Notes: generated by a model from the sequence alone, not told the origin. 42,631 bases of DNA from Lachnospiraceae bacterium (GCA_022792535.1 JAAWBG010000022.1:1-42631); one strand, 5' to 3'; shown: positions 1 to 7,487, counted from the stretch's first letter. Translations and numbers: made by a program.

Positions 1-39
1 ACAGTTGGTTCAGGTCGTGTGGCTACTATCATCGAGTAA
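1..39 (+). CDS. tuf: Elongation factor Tu, C-terminal end (partial)
   Basis: The first 12 codons read TVGSGRVATIIE and then TAA, which is the conserved C-terminus of bacterial EF-Tu (the last strand of domain 3). EF-Tu carries aminoacyl-tRNA to the ribosome. Only this tail is in the window; the rest lies upstream. A terminator hairpin follows at 73-106, as expected for the end of a highly expressed operon. A degenerate second copy of this same 3' end is found at 4504-4539. Confidence 0.9.
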   Translation, partial: TVGSGRVATIIE

Positions 40-72
40 TCTTTAGATTATAGCCAAATAAGTAAAATAAGC

Positions 73-112
73 ACCGCAATCCTTTGAGAAATCAAGGGGT
101 TGCGGTTTCTTA
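73..112 (+). terminator. Rho-independent terminator of tuf
   Basis: ACCGCAA (73-79) pairs with TTGCGGT (100-106), with further inner pairing between CCTTTGA and TCAAGGGG, followed by a short T-rich stretch. It starts 34 bases after the tuf stop codon. Confidence 0.75.
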
Positions 113-314
113 ATGCCTAAAAATAATAGCGAACAAAAGGAAAAGCAACTTGCCGGAATTTCATTGAAAATGGCTTGTGGCTCTAAAATGGCTCTATTTT
201 TATTCGCTGACACTCTGATTTTTCTTAAATTGCCGCTCCAAATGTTCATTACGGAGTTTCATTCTTGATTGATATCAGATAAGGAGAAATTTTTATTATA
301 TATAAAAGCGTATC

Positions 315-343
315 TTGCAATTAAAATTTGCATATGCTATAAT
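315..343 (+). promoter_or_regulatory. Sigma-A promoter of the putative antitoxin RNA
   Basis: TTGCAA (315-320), a 17-base spacer and TATAAT (338-343). Transcription should begin near 350 and run into the hairpin at 391-426. No ORF with a ribosome site follows, so the product is expected to be a short RNA of about 80 bases. Confidence 0.6.
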
Positions 344-359
344 GCCATTAGGCAAAAGA

Positions 360-382
360 GATGCAAAAGTTCCATGTGAACA
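360..382 (+). repeat. Direct repeat a of the toxin-antitoxin locus
   Basis: Begins GATGCAAAAGTTCC and continues ATGTGAACA. It matches 544-567 apart from a few bases in the middle (one extra base there). It lies near the 5' end of the predicted antitoxin RNA. Confidence 0.6.
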
Positions 383-390
383 AAGAAGGA

Positions 391-426
391 AATCTCCGAA
401 CCGTGTTGCAGCACAGTTCGGGGATT
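391..426. terminator. Bidirectional terminator shared by antitoxin RNA and toxin mRNA
   Basis: A 15-base arm (391-405) pairs with 412-426 around the 6-base loop TTGCAG, with one mismatch and one G-U pair. T-rich sequence follows on the plus side, and a T-rich stretch also follows in the minus direction. The two convergent transcripts meet here. Confidence 0.6.
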
Positions 427-462
427 CTTCTTTACTTTTATAGTGACAAAGCGCCCACTAGG

Positions 463-560
463 CTATTTGTTGCTCTTGTCGTCACCGTCTAACCATTTGA
501 TGATGTAGTGGCAAGCCACACCAGCTACAACGGCGATAAAAAGGATGCAAATAACTCCAT
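463..560 (-). pseudogene. Fst/Ldr-like type I toxin, small membrane peptide, frameshifted
   Basis: An ATG at 560-558 follows GGAAGG (571-576). It opens a frame starting MELFASF that hits a stop after 11 codons. One missing base in the T5 run would join it to the second frame, IAVVAGVACHYIIKWLDG and then a charged tail DDKSNK and stop (463-465), giving 32 residues. A single hydrophobic segment followed by a KWLD-type charged tail is the pattern of Fst family toxins, which are about 33 residues and damage the cell membrane. The frameshift may be a real inactivation or an error in a homopolymer. A candidate -10 box for its mRNA lies at 606-611. Family assignment rests on pattern and on the flanking RNA arrangement. 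Confidence 0.6.
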
Positions 561-567
561 GTGAACA
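544..567 (+). repeat. Direct repeat b, complement of the toxin translation start
   Basis: Begins GATGCAAATAACTCC and continues ATGTGAACA. Read on the minus strand this is the toxin start region, including the ATG. It repeats 360-382. Confidence 0.6.
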
Positions 568-605
568 CTTCCTTCCTGTTGCGGGTATCGGTGAGTAACA
601 CATAG

Positions 606-611
606 ATTATA
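606..611 (-). promoter_or_regulatory. Candidate -10 box of the toxin mRNA
   Basis: TATAAT on the minus strand, 46 bases before the toxin ATG. No good -35 hexamer is seen at 17-18 bases, so the promoter is weak or extended in some other way. Confidence 0.4.
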
Positions 612-629
612 GCATACTATTTTATATTC

Positions 630-995
630 ATGTTTTTCCTCAAAGATTTATTCTTGGAATTGTGGCGGTCACAATCCGATGCTCGCTTAATACCCAACCC
701 GGAGCCAGAAGGAGAGTTAAGGAAATTTGGTTTGATGCGGAAATTTTATTTGAAAAACCATAGGAAAGGCATTTATTCAGGTTTGTTACTATCTGGTGAA
801 CTAAAGAAATATCTGTTTATGATATAGGAATAGGCAAAGGAAAAATTTGATTTGCTTATAGGGCAAATGGCGAAGCAGGGGAGAGTGACAGAATAATTAA
901 AGGTACAGTAACAGATGTTTTGGGTTCGGAGAATGAATAACATTCGGGCAAGGGCAGAGGAGGTTGTGCGAGAAGAAATTATATACATATTATAA
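630..995 (+). pseudogene. TnpV-like transposon-encoded protein, decayed
   Basis: Recognisable TnpV segments follow each other in changing frames: LRKFGLMRKFYLKNHRKG, GLLLSGELKKYL, then GQMAKQGRVTE and, near the end, RRMNNIRARAEEVV before TAA at 993-995. TnpV proteins are small accessory proteins of conjugative transposons in Firmicutes. This copy has at least one frameshift near 820 and several in-frame stops. It supports the view that the stretch is a degraded mobile element. Confidence 0.65.
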
Positions 996-1127
996 GAGGT
1001 GGAATGGGGCAGAGGGTATCTGTCCCATTTATAAGTTTACACAAAATTTATGACGAATCCAAATGACAATTTGGATATTTTATAGTAGAATTAATTTGGA
1101 AATTTATGCAAAGAGATTGTCTGATGA

Positions 1128-2475
1128 TTGATAACAAGAAGGAATAAGAGAGAAGAGCTTCATCGTACCATATGGAAGATAGCGAATAAACTTAGAGGAA
1201 ACGTAGATGGCCGGGATTTCAAACAGTATGTGTTAGGTATGCTGTTTTACAGATATATATCTGAAAATTTTATTAGATATATAAACGCAGGAGAGATTGA
1301 AGCGGGAAATGCCGATTTTGATTATGCTAATCTTTCTGACAGTGATGTAGAGCCTGCAAGAGAAGAATTTTGGTAGAACAGTAAAAAAGAGAAATGCGAA
1401 ACTGGTAAAACGCTTGAATGGCGTTGCTGAAATGAAATTGGGCGATTATCAAGACAATACCATTGATGCATTTGGTGATGCTTATGAATATTTAATGGGT
1501 ATGATGCATCTAATGCCAGGAAGAGTGGTGGAGAGTATTATACTCCACAGGAAGTATCTGAACTTCTGACAAAAATTACAGTGCTTGGAAAGAAAAATGT
1601 AAATAAAGTGTATGCTCGATCCGGCATGTGGCAGTGGATCGCTGCTTCTTAAATTTGCAAAGATTTTGGGAAAAGAGAATGTTCGGCAGGGATTTTTCGG
1701 ACAGGAAATCAATATTACTCCATATAATCTTTGTGTTCTTGCATGATATTGGATATGGAAAGTTTAACATTGGACACGGGGATCATTGATAGAGCTTCTG
1801 CATTGGGATGATGAGCCTTTTGGGGCGATTGTGTCTAATTTGCGTATTCGATTAAGTGGGAGGGAAACGATAATCATATCCTTATCAATGATGAAAGATT
1901 TTCCCTCGCAGATGTGCTTGTGTCAAAGTCGAAGGATGATCTTGCATATATTATGCACTTATTATCATGGCTTGCAACAAATGGTGTAGTAGCTATTGTA
2001 TGTTTTCCGGGTGTCATGTATCGGGGCAGAGCAGAAAATTCGAAAATATTTGATAGATAACAACTATGTAGAGTGCATTATTCGGTTGCCGGGAAATTTG
2101 TTTTCGATACAAACATTGTAACCTGTATTATGGTTCTGAAAAAAGCAAATTAGAAAGTAGCACATTGTTTATTGACGCATCAAAGGAGTGTGTAAAGGCT
2201 ACAAATAACAAACTACAAGTGAAAATATAGAGGATATTCTTGCTGCTTGTAAGACGAGGAAAGATAAAGAGTACTATGCAGCAGTTGTTGCAAATGACAG
2301 GACTGCTGAAAATGATTACAATCTTTCGGTCTCCTCTTATGTGGAACAGGAAGATACAAGAGAGAAAATAGATATTAAGGTATTAAATGCCGAGATTGAA
2401 CAGATTGTAGCGAGAGAACAGATATTTCGGGATGAAATTGCTAAAAACATTGCAGAAATTGAGATAAGCATATGA
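1128..2475 (+). pseudogene. hsdM: Type I restriction-modification methylase HsdM, decayed
   Basis: HsdM subunits methylate adenine at the N6 position. The N-terminal piece reads ELHRTIWKIANKLRGNVDG and DFKQYVLGMLFYRYISEN, matching the HsdM N-terminal domain. Later pieces include GDAYEYLMG, EYYTPQEVSELL, DPACGSGSLLLKFAK and GQEIN, PFGAIVSN in place of the NPPY region, and RLPGNLF. The C-terminal piece ends at TGA 2473-2475. At least four frameshifts and several stops, plus loss of the NPPY motif, mean no active enzyme. No hsdR is present in the window. Confidence 0.8.
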
Positions 2476-2596
2476 ACGAGCAATATCTTGAGGTAGTTAA
2501 AGCCAATAAAACGGCAATTTTTATGGGGCATGGTGGCTCATGTTTCAAGCACTGATTGCCACTGATTACCGATTTTATAGTAGGAGAAAATGTAAC

Positions 2597-3508
2597 ATGA
2601 GAGGCGAAAAAGAGCAGCAATGCTTAGAACGAATAAAGGATGCAACATTTACCAAAGATGGAGTGCTGATTAAGCATCCGTTTACGGGAAAAACATATAT
2701 GGAAATCAGAGATGATGAGTTTGCGAAAGAACAAATATGGTATATAAATAGTAACTGCCATAAAAATTACTTTGGTTTGTTGGAAGCAGATAGAAACGAA
2801 TTCGAACAAATTTTGAGAAAAGCAGAGCCAAACCAAAAGCTAAGTAATTTTCCGGATTTAGTTTTTACAAATGGCTTTATAGAACACTTTCAAGTAACAT
2901 CATCATCGGAAACAAGGAAAGGTTCAAATCATGCAAAGAAAGAAAGCGAGTTCAAGCATAGGGTTGAAACTGAAACTAAACAAATTGAAGATGAATGGAA
3001 TCAAATGCCGAGTTTTAATGAAGTTCGTTCTAAATTATGGGTTTTTAAGAATCCGCTTCATTCGCATGAGTTTTTAATTGCATCCTTTAAAAATAACTGG
3101 GAACATCATATGGAGAGTTATAGGAAGTATAATGGTGCGAAAGAAATTGGTGTTTTTATGATAGAATATCCTGAGTTTGCTTTATCCATGTGTGAAAATG
3201 TGTATTGCGATTGGATTAATGGAATGGCACAAGGGGATATGCGCGAGCAGGAAAAATTTAAGGAATACAGACTTAGTAGGGATAAAAAGCTTTTGGAATA
3301 CATTTATCAGTTCCGGGAACAAATTAAATATGTGATTTTTGTCAATCGAGTGCGATATGAAGTAATTCGGACGGAAAATATACCGTATTTATTGAAGCTA
3401 ATCCCATGGGATTTCGTTATCTATCCTTTAACAGTAACTACTGTTTCTACAGTAAAAAACATTAGTGTTTCAGTGAACCTTGGGCAAGGAGGAGAACAAG
3501 ATGACTAA
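2597..3508 (+). CDS. Unknown 303-residue protein between hsdM and hsdS remnants
   Basis: This is an intact frame inside an otherwise broken module. The ATG at 2597 is preferred because TAGGAG lies about ten bases upstream; an in-frame start at 2540 has no ribosome site. The stop overlaps the hsdS start (ATG at 3501), which suggests translational coupling in the original operon. The protein has no membrane segment or signal peptide. It is rich in charged and aromatic residues, with the conserved-looking stretch NFPDLVFTNGFIEHFQVTSS followed by a lysine-rich region. PD-x-E spacing weakly recalls nuclease folds, but I cannot assign a family. It may be an accessory gene of the type I system. Confidence 0.6.
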   Translation: MRGEKEQQCLERIKDATFTKDGVLIKHPFTGKTYMEIRDDEFAKEQIWYINSNCHKNYFGLLEADRNEFEQILRKAEPNQKLSNFPDLVFTNGFIEHFQVTSSSETRKGSNHAKKESEFKHRVETETKQIEDEWNQMPSFNEVRSKLWVFKNPLHSHEFLIASFKNNWEHHMESYRKYNGAKEIGVFMIEYPEFALSMCENVYCDWINGMAQGDMREQEKFKEYRLSRDKKLLEYIYQFREQIKYVIFVNRVRYEVIRTENIPYLLKLIPWDFVIYPLTVTTVSTVKNISVSVNLGQGGEQDD

Positions 3509-3745
3509 ATTTGAGAAATTGATAAATGAATTTTGCCCAAATGGAGTAGAGTAAAAGAAGTTAGGAGATATTGCAACGATATCAAGGGGCGGTAGTTTTC
3601 AGAAGAAAGATTTTATAGAGTATGGTATTCCTTGTATACATTATGGGCAAATTTATGCGCAATGTGGCTTGTCAGCAGACAAAACAATAACATATATTGC
3701 TGAAACAAGTAGGGAAAAAGGCAATATGATATGGTATAAAAGGCG
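3501..3745 (+). pseudogene. hsdS: Type I restriction specificity subunit HsdS, 5' fragment
   Basis: The frame begins MTKFEKLINEFCPNGVE, then a TAA where HsdS proteins usually have a tyrosine, then KKLGDIATISRGGSFQKKDF and IPCIHYGQIY. These are the typical start of the first target-recognition domain. HsdS chooses the DNA sequence that HsdM methylates. The reading breaks off near 3745, where IS3-type sequence takes over; the second target-recognition domain is missing. Confidence 0.75.
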
Positions 3746-3881
3746 TAATCGGTCTGGCAATGGACACAAACATGAAAGCACCATTATGTGTACAAACACT
3801 GGAAAATACGGTAAAAGTGTATCTTGGCATCCGCGGAGCAATCATACACAGAGACAGGGGAAGCTGGTACACTAGTCTTTA
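3715..3881 (+). mobile_element. IS3-family transposase (OrfB) fragment
   Basis: One frame gives VIGLAMDTNMKAPLCVQTL, then NTVKVYLGIRGAIIHRDRGSWYTS. This matches the central part of the DDE integrase domain of IS3 OrfB proteins, where the usual sequence is IIHSDRGxQYTS with the second catalytic aspartate. Both ends are missing and a TAG follows TSL. The fragment sits directly at the break in hsdS, so an insertion probably broke that gene before decaying itself. Confidence 0.65.
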
Positions 3882-3907
3882 GCTATTGGAATAACCGGAG
3901 GATCTGC

Positions 3908-3926
3908 TCCTCTAATGGAGGTTTTT
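3908..3926 (+). terminator. Small terminator-like hairpin
   Basis: CCTC, loop TAAT, GGAGG and then five T. The stem is short; it may be a leftover of the mobile element. Confidence 0.35.
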
Positions 3927-3932
3927 CTTTCC

Positions 3933-4396
3933 ATGATAAAACGACAGCGATACTATGATTCCCTGAAAGAAGCAGCATAGGATGCAAAATCCTTGAGGAA
4001 AATGTGTCAACTAATCTTGAAAAGATCAAAGGTGTATTATCAGAACAGGGCTACAAAGCCGGTACAAGGGGAATGACGGAATGGAACGAATGGATTGAGG
4101 TGGAGAAGCAGGAACTTTCAAAAGTCATGGAACGTTATGACGTACAGTGGAAACCGTTAGGTACGCATAATAAGCATTTGTTGGTGCTCGACTTTGAAAA
4201 GCAGGAGCGGCAAAAAGAAGTTGCAGAACTGGAACAGACGATTTCCGGGAGTAAAGAGGAATTATCTAATATTTTTCATCAGCAGATTGTGGCAGGGAAG
4301 GGAACAGGTGCAGGCGAAGTAGGACGGTCAAAAGCATTAGAACAGGCAGAAAGGTCAAAGAAACGCCTGAAACGTGCTTTTGAGTTTTACAAATAA
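3933..4396 (+). pseudogene. MobV/Pre-type relaxase, C-terminal fragment
   Basis: A first frame reads MIKRQRYYDSLKEAA and stops. A second frame continues with LEENVSTNLEKIKGVL, GYKAGTRGMTEWNEWIE, ELSKVMERYDVQWKPLGTH and LDFEKQERQKEVAELE, ending at TAA 4394-4396. This is the coiled-coil C-terminal part of plasmid recombination/mobilisation (MobV) proteins. The catalytic N-terminal domain with its histidine motif is absent. The readable part from 4004 to 4396 is open for 130 codons, but its ribosome site is poor and the gene is surely not functional. Confidence 0.65.
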
Positions 4397-4503
4397 TGAT
4401 AAATGTTGAATTGTCATATTTTGATTTTATGAGGAAGCGTTGGTGAAAGAAATAATTGCGTATGAGATGTCATTTAATAAAATAACATTTTCCTTGTAGG
4501 ATT

Positions 4504-4539
4504 GTTGATTTAGGCTATGTGGCTGCAATCATTGAGTAA
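4504..4539 (+). repeat. Degenerate second copy of the tuf 3' end
   Basis: Eleven codons read VDLGYVAAIIE followed by TAA, aligning codon for codon with VGSGRVATIIE at 4-39. I count 29 of 37 identical bases. No tuf sequence precedes it. The two copies enclose the whole decayed mobile region, so this looks like the far end of an integration in the 3' end of tuf. The divergence shows that the event would be old. Confidence 0.5.
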
Positions 4540-4542
4540 TAA

Positions 4543-4928
4543 ATGGATCATGTAAAGGTTGAGACAAATAGACTGATATTGAGAAAATTTATTGTTCTGC
4601 AATCTGCTTAAAAGACGATGATTATCCTATCGGCCATGTACATGCGGAAGATGATGACAGTCATGATTTTGGATATGCACTTCCCAAAGAATACTGGCAT
4701 CAGGGGATTGCCAGTGAGGCAGGCAATGCTGTTATCGAATTACTAAGGGAAGAAAGGATTACTTATATTACAGCGACACATGACAAAAATAATCCCAGAA
4801 GCGGGGCTGTTATGAAACAAATTGGCATGAAATATTGTTATTCTTATAAGGAACAGCGGTAGTCCAAGAATTTTCCGGTGATATTTCGAATGTATCAGTT
4901 AAACTTTGACGGACAAATAAATTTGTAG
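4543..4928 (+). pseudogene. GNAT acetyltransferase (RimJ/RimL-like), broken
   Basis: It starts MDHVKVETNRLILRKF, stops, and resumes in another frame with DDDYPIGHVHAEDDDSHDFGY, ALPKEYWHQGIASEAGNAVI and AVMKQIGMKYCYSYKEQR. A TAG at 4860-4862 interrupts the final strand (SKNFPVIFRMYQ), which continues to TAG 4926-4928. The acetyl-CoA loop QGIASEA is still visible. GNAT enzymes of this group acetylate ribosomal proteins or antibiotics. An internal deletion and a nonsense codon make it inactive. Confidence 0.75.
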
Positions 4929-4942
4929 GAGATATTTCAATT

Positions 4943-5386
4943 ATGGAATTGGTAAAATTAAATATATCAGACAAAAAGGAAATAAAAAATTTTTTTAGAG
5001 AGGTATTTACAAAAGAACCTTGGAATGATGACTGGAGTGATGAGGAACAGTTGGAATGCTATATTGTTGATCTAATTGGAAATAAGAATTCCTTAACATT
5101 AGCATATTTTGATGGTGATAAATTAGCGGCCCTTGCAATGGGGCATATTAGACATTGGTATTCGGCCACAGAATATTATATTGACGAGCTATGTGTCAAA
5201 ACTCAGCTTCAAGGACAGGGGATAGGCGGAAAATTTATCAACGCTGTGGAAAAATATCTCAAAGAGCATGGGATTGGGGCAATATTTTTATTAACGGAAA
5301 AAAACGTGCCGGCATATGAATTTTATAAAAAGCATGGTTTTGAGGAACATAAAAATAATGTTGCATTTGGCAAATGGATATATTAA
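4943..5386 (+). CDS. GNAT family N-acetyltransferase
   Basis: A 147-residue protein of usual single-domain GNAT length. The acetyl-CoA binding loop is seen as VKTQLQGQGIGGKFI around residues 92-106 and the C-terminal strand as PAYEFYKKHGFEEH. The ATG at 4943 is preceded by AGGAGA. The family moves an acetyl group from acetyl-CoA to an amine. The substrate cannot be read from sequence; some relatives modify aminoglycosides, but no diagnostic feature for this is visible. It lies just outside the decayed island, after a broken GNAT gene that is not its close copy. Confidence 0.85.
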   Translation: MELVKLNISDKKEIKNFFREVFTKEPWNDDWSDEEQLECYIVDLIGNKNSLTLAYFDGDKLAALAMGHIRHWYSATEYYIDELCVKTQLQGQGIGGKFINAVEKYLKEHGIGAIFLLTEKNVPAYEFYKKHGFEEHKNNVAFGKWIY

Positions 5387-5484
5387 AAAATCATATGCGC
5401 AGATCTTTTTCAAAGCAATAAAGAAGATGCAAAGTGAAAAACAATTCAGATAAATTGATTGTGTATCTGAGTGGCTGGTACTTT

Positions 5485-5520
5485 AATGGCTGAAAACAGT
5501 TTAATCTGTTTTCAGCCATT
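5485..5520. terminator. Bidirectional terminator between GNAT gene and trpB2
   Basis: A perfect 15-base stem: AATGGCTGAAAACAG (5485-5499), loop TTTAAT, CTGTTTTCAGCCATT (5506-5520). It sits between two convergent genes. Confidence 0.75.
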
Positions 5521-5589
5521 TGAAATGGTGCAAAGGCATTCCTGGGAAAGATTTGGCAGGTTGCCGTTGATTTTGTCACAACCGGAGGG

Positions 5590-6963
5590 TTATTCAACCT
5601 GTGGCAGTTTATTCCGATAAATCGCTAGTTCTTCATCTGTGGGGATAGAATCATTCATTTCTCCTTCATGAAATCTTTCATAAGCCATCATATCAAAATA
5701 TCCAGTGCCAGTGAGGCCGAATACAATGGTTTTCTCTTCTCCGGTTTCTTTGCATTTGACTGCTTCGTCAATTGCAATACGGATTGCGTGGGAACTTTCT
5801 GGCGCAGGCAGGATACCTTCTATTCTTGCAAAATATTCTGCAGCCTCAAATACCTCGGTCTGCTTTACGCTGACTGCTTCCATCAATCCTTGATGATACA
5901 GTTCGGACAAGGTGGAACTCATACCGTGGTAGCGCAGGCCTCCGGCGTGGTTGGCAGAAGGAATGAAATCGCTGCCCAATGTGTACATTTTAGAAAGAGG
6001 GCAGACCATTCCCGTATCGCAGAAATCGTAAGCATACACGCCGCGGGTGAAGCTGGGACAGGAAGCCGGCTCTACAGCGATTATGCGGTAGTCTGCTTCT
6101 CCCCGGAGCTTTTCACCCATAAAAGGCGCAATCAAACCTCCTAAATTAGAACCGCCTCCGGCACAGCCGATGATAATATCAGGTTCCACATGATATTTAT
6201 CCAGGGCAGTTTTGGTTTCCAAACCGATGATGGATTGATGAAGAAGTACTTGATTCAGCACACTGCCTAACACATAGCGATAGCCATCTGTGGATACAGC
6301 TTTTTCCACTGCCTCAGAGATAGCGCAGCCCAGACTGCCGGTAGTATCGGGATGTTCGGCAAGAATTTTTTTGCCTACTTCAGTCTCCGTAGAGGGCGAT
6401 GGGGTAACGGAGGCGCCATAAGTGCGCATTACCTCGCGACGGAAGGGTTTTTGCTCATAAGAACATTTGACCATATATACTTTGCAGTCAAGATCGAAAT
6501 AGGAACATGCCATAGAAAGAGCAGTACCCCATTGACCGGCTCCAGTTTCAGTGGTTACCCCTTTTAAGCCCTGCTTTTTTGCGTAATATGCCTGGGCGAT
6601 GGCAGAGTTTAATTTATGGCTGCCGCTGGTATTATTGCCCTCAAATTTGTAATAGATTTTTGCAGGCGTACCTAATTTTTCCTCCAGGCAGTAAGCCCGT
6701 ACTAGTGGGGACGGACGGAACATTTTATAAAAATTGCGGATTTCTTCTGGAATTTCAAAAAAGGGAGTGTCGTTATCCAGTTCCTGGGCCACTAATTCTT
6801 CACAGAAGACGCCTGTCAGTTCTTCTGCTTTCATAGGCTGATGAGTACCGGGATTTAAGAGAGGCGCCGGTTTCTGTTTCATATCAGCACGCAGGTTATA
6901 CCATGTCTTTGGCATCTCGTTTTCATTCAGATAGATTTTATAAGGGATTTTTTCGTTTTTCAT
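5590..6963 (-). CDS. trpB: TrpB2-type tryptophan synthase beta chain
   Basis: A PLP enzyme that joins indole and serine to give tryptophan. At 457 residues it fits the longer TrpB2 form rather than the roughly 400-residue TrpB1. The PLP lysine is K117 in NTSGSHKLNSA. The phosphate-binding glycine loop is GCAGGGSNLGG, and the C-terminal serine-containing motif is FGLTGTGYFD. The start at 6963 is chosen because GGAGGT lies seven bases upstream; an in-frame ATG at 6978 overlaps that site. No trpA is nearby, so the enzyme may salvage free indole, a role proposed for stand-alone TrpB2. A tryptophan T-box and a small ORF precede it. Confidence 0.93.
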   Translation of the reverse strand: MKNEKIPYKIYLNENEMPKTWYNLRADMKQKPAPLLNPGTHQPMKAEELTGVFCEELVAQELDNDTPFFEIPEEIRNFYKMFRPSPLVRAYCLEEKLGTPAKIYYKFEGNNTSGSHKLNSAIAQAYYAKKQGLKGVTTETGAGQWGTALSMACSYFDLDCKVYMVKCSYEQKPFRREVMRTYGASVTPSPSTETEVGKKILAEHPDTTGSLGCAISEAVEKAVSTDGYRYVLGSVLNQVLLHQSIIGLETKTALDKYHVEPDIIIGCAGGGSNLGGLIAPFMGEKLRGEADYRIIAVEPASCPSFTRGVYAYDFCDTGMVCPLSKMYTLGSDFIPSANHAGGLRYHGMSSTLSELYHQGLMEAVSVKQTEVFEAAEYFARIEGILPAPESSHAIRIAIDEAVKCKETGEEKTIVFGLTGTGYFDMMAYERFHEGEMNDSIPTDEELAIYRNKLPQVE

Positions 6964-6989
6964 GATGAATACCTCCATAATACTTCAGT

Positions 6990-7073
6990 TTAGATTGTGT
7001 TAAATTTAAAGTGCTTTGTATGGTAAGTGGATGTTCTGCGTCTTTCCAGACGCCATCGTTTTGTCAGTAACAT
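6990..7073 (-). CDS. Small upstream ORF with a tryptophan codon in the trpB2 leader
   Basis: A 27-codon frame beginning MLLTKRWRLERRR and ending before TAA (6990-6992). It has a strong ribosome site, GGAGG at 7082-7086, eight bases before its ATG. It lies between the T-box terminator and trpB2 and stops 26 bases before the trpB2 ATG. It is very basic and has one Trp codon at position 7. It may be a leader peptide that tunes trpB2 translation, or a small protein. Conservation in relatives would decide. Confidence 0.4.
   Translation of the reverse strand: MLLTKRWRLERRRTSTYHTKHFKFNTI
6999..7011. promoter_or_regulatory. Weak MarR-type palindrome before trpB2
   Basis: GTTAAATTTAAAG, within the stretch TTTAGATTGTGTTAAATTT. 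It closely resembles the operator before citrate synthase (TTTAGATTGTTTAAATTT). It lies inside the small upstream ORF, after the T-box, so a repressor here would act as a roadblock, if at all. Confidence 0.3.
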
Positions 7074-7145
7074 GATGTCTGCCTCCTCAAATAGATTGAT
7101 TGCCGTTCTGTGAAATTTTGCGTGGCAAGATCTTTCCTATAGAAT

Positions 7146-7452
7146 AAAAAAACGCCCTTGACAGAAATATCCTCTCTGTCAAGGACGAAACAAGTACTGA
7201 TGCAGTACGGTACGATCCGCGGTGCCACCTTGATTCACGGTATGACCCGTGCGCTTAGCAGGATACCAACATATCCTCGGCATTTATACGCTTGCCTTCA
7301 GCGTCGCAGAATACTCTGTGAAAATCACATTTGACTGCGCCCTCAACGGTCCATTTGACAATTTGTTTCTCACCTGGTTCTCAGCATCCCAGGCTCTCTG
7401 TAAAGGCATCATTGCCGTTATCTCCGCTTCAATGGTTTAGAGTATTAAATTT
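7146..7452 (-). ncRNA. T-box riboswitch, predicted tryptophan-specific
   Basis: The T-box core AAGGTGGCACCGCGG is at 7217-7231 on the minus strand. The terminator arms are 7156-7165 and 7175-7184, followed by seven T (7146-7152). In the specifier loop the codon is read as UGG (7351-7353), preceded by AAA and followed by A, opposite the AGATAAC strand of stem I. This fits control by uncharged tRNA-Trp: when charging is low, the antiterminator forms and trpB2 is transcribed. A consensus promoter is at 7459-7487. The specifier assignment comes from my manual fold. Confidence 0.88.
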
Positions 7453-7458
7453 TCATAA

Positions 7459-7487
7459 ACTATACCACTATCAGATGGATGTGTCAA
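7459..7487 (-). promoter_or_regulatory. Sigma-A promoter of the trpB2 T-box transcript
   Basis: Minus strand TTGACA (7487-7482), 17 bases, TATAGT (7464-7459). It is divergent from the metY promoter at 7532. Confidence 0.8.

Larger units (their letters stand above)
350..436 (+). ncRNA. Putative antisense antitoxin RNA (RNA II-like, par/Fst type)
   Basis: The short transcript predicted from the promoter at 315-343 ends at the hairpin 391-426. Near its 5' end, 360-382 nearly repeats 544-567, which is the complement of the toxin ribosome site and start codon on the other strand. The RNA could therefore pair in trans with the toxin mRNA at this site and also at the shared terminator. This is the arrangement known from the par locus of plasmid pAD1: convergent RNAs, direct repeats at their 5' parts and a shared bidirectional terminator. 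The boundaries are inferred from promoter and hairpin only. Confidence 0.5.

Noticed and set aside
1128..3881. A working type I restriction-modification system
   Set aside because: hsdM and hsdS are broken by frameshifts, stops and an insertion, and hsdR is absent.
4004..4396. A complete 130-residue gene
   Set aside because: The frame is the C-terminal coiled-coil part of a MobV relaxase, without a proper start and with its upstream part in another frame.
4943..5386. An aminoglycoside 6'-acetyltransferase resistance gene
   Set aside because: The general GNAT motifs are present but nothing specific to that group could be confirmed.
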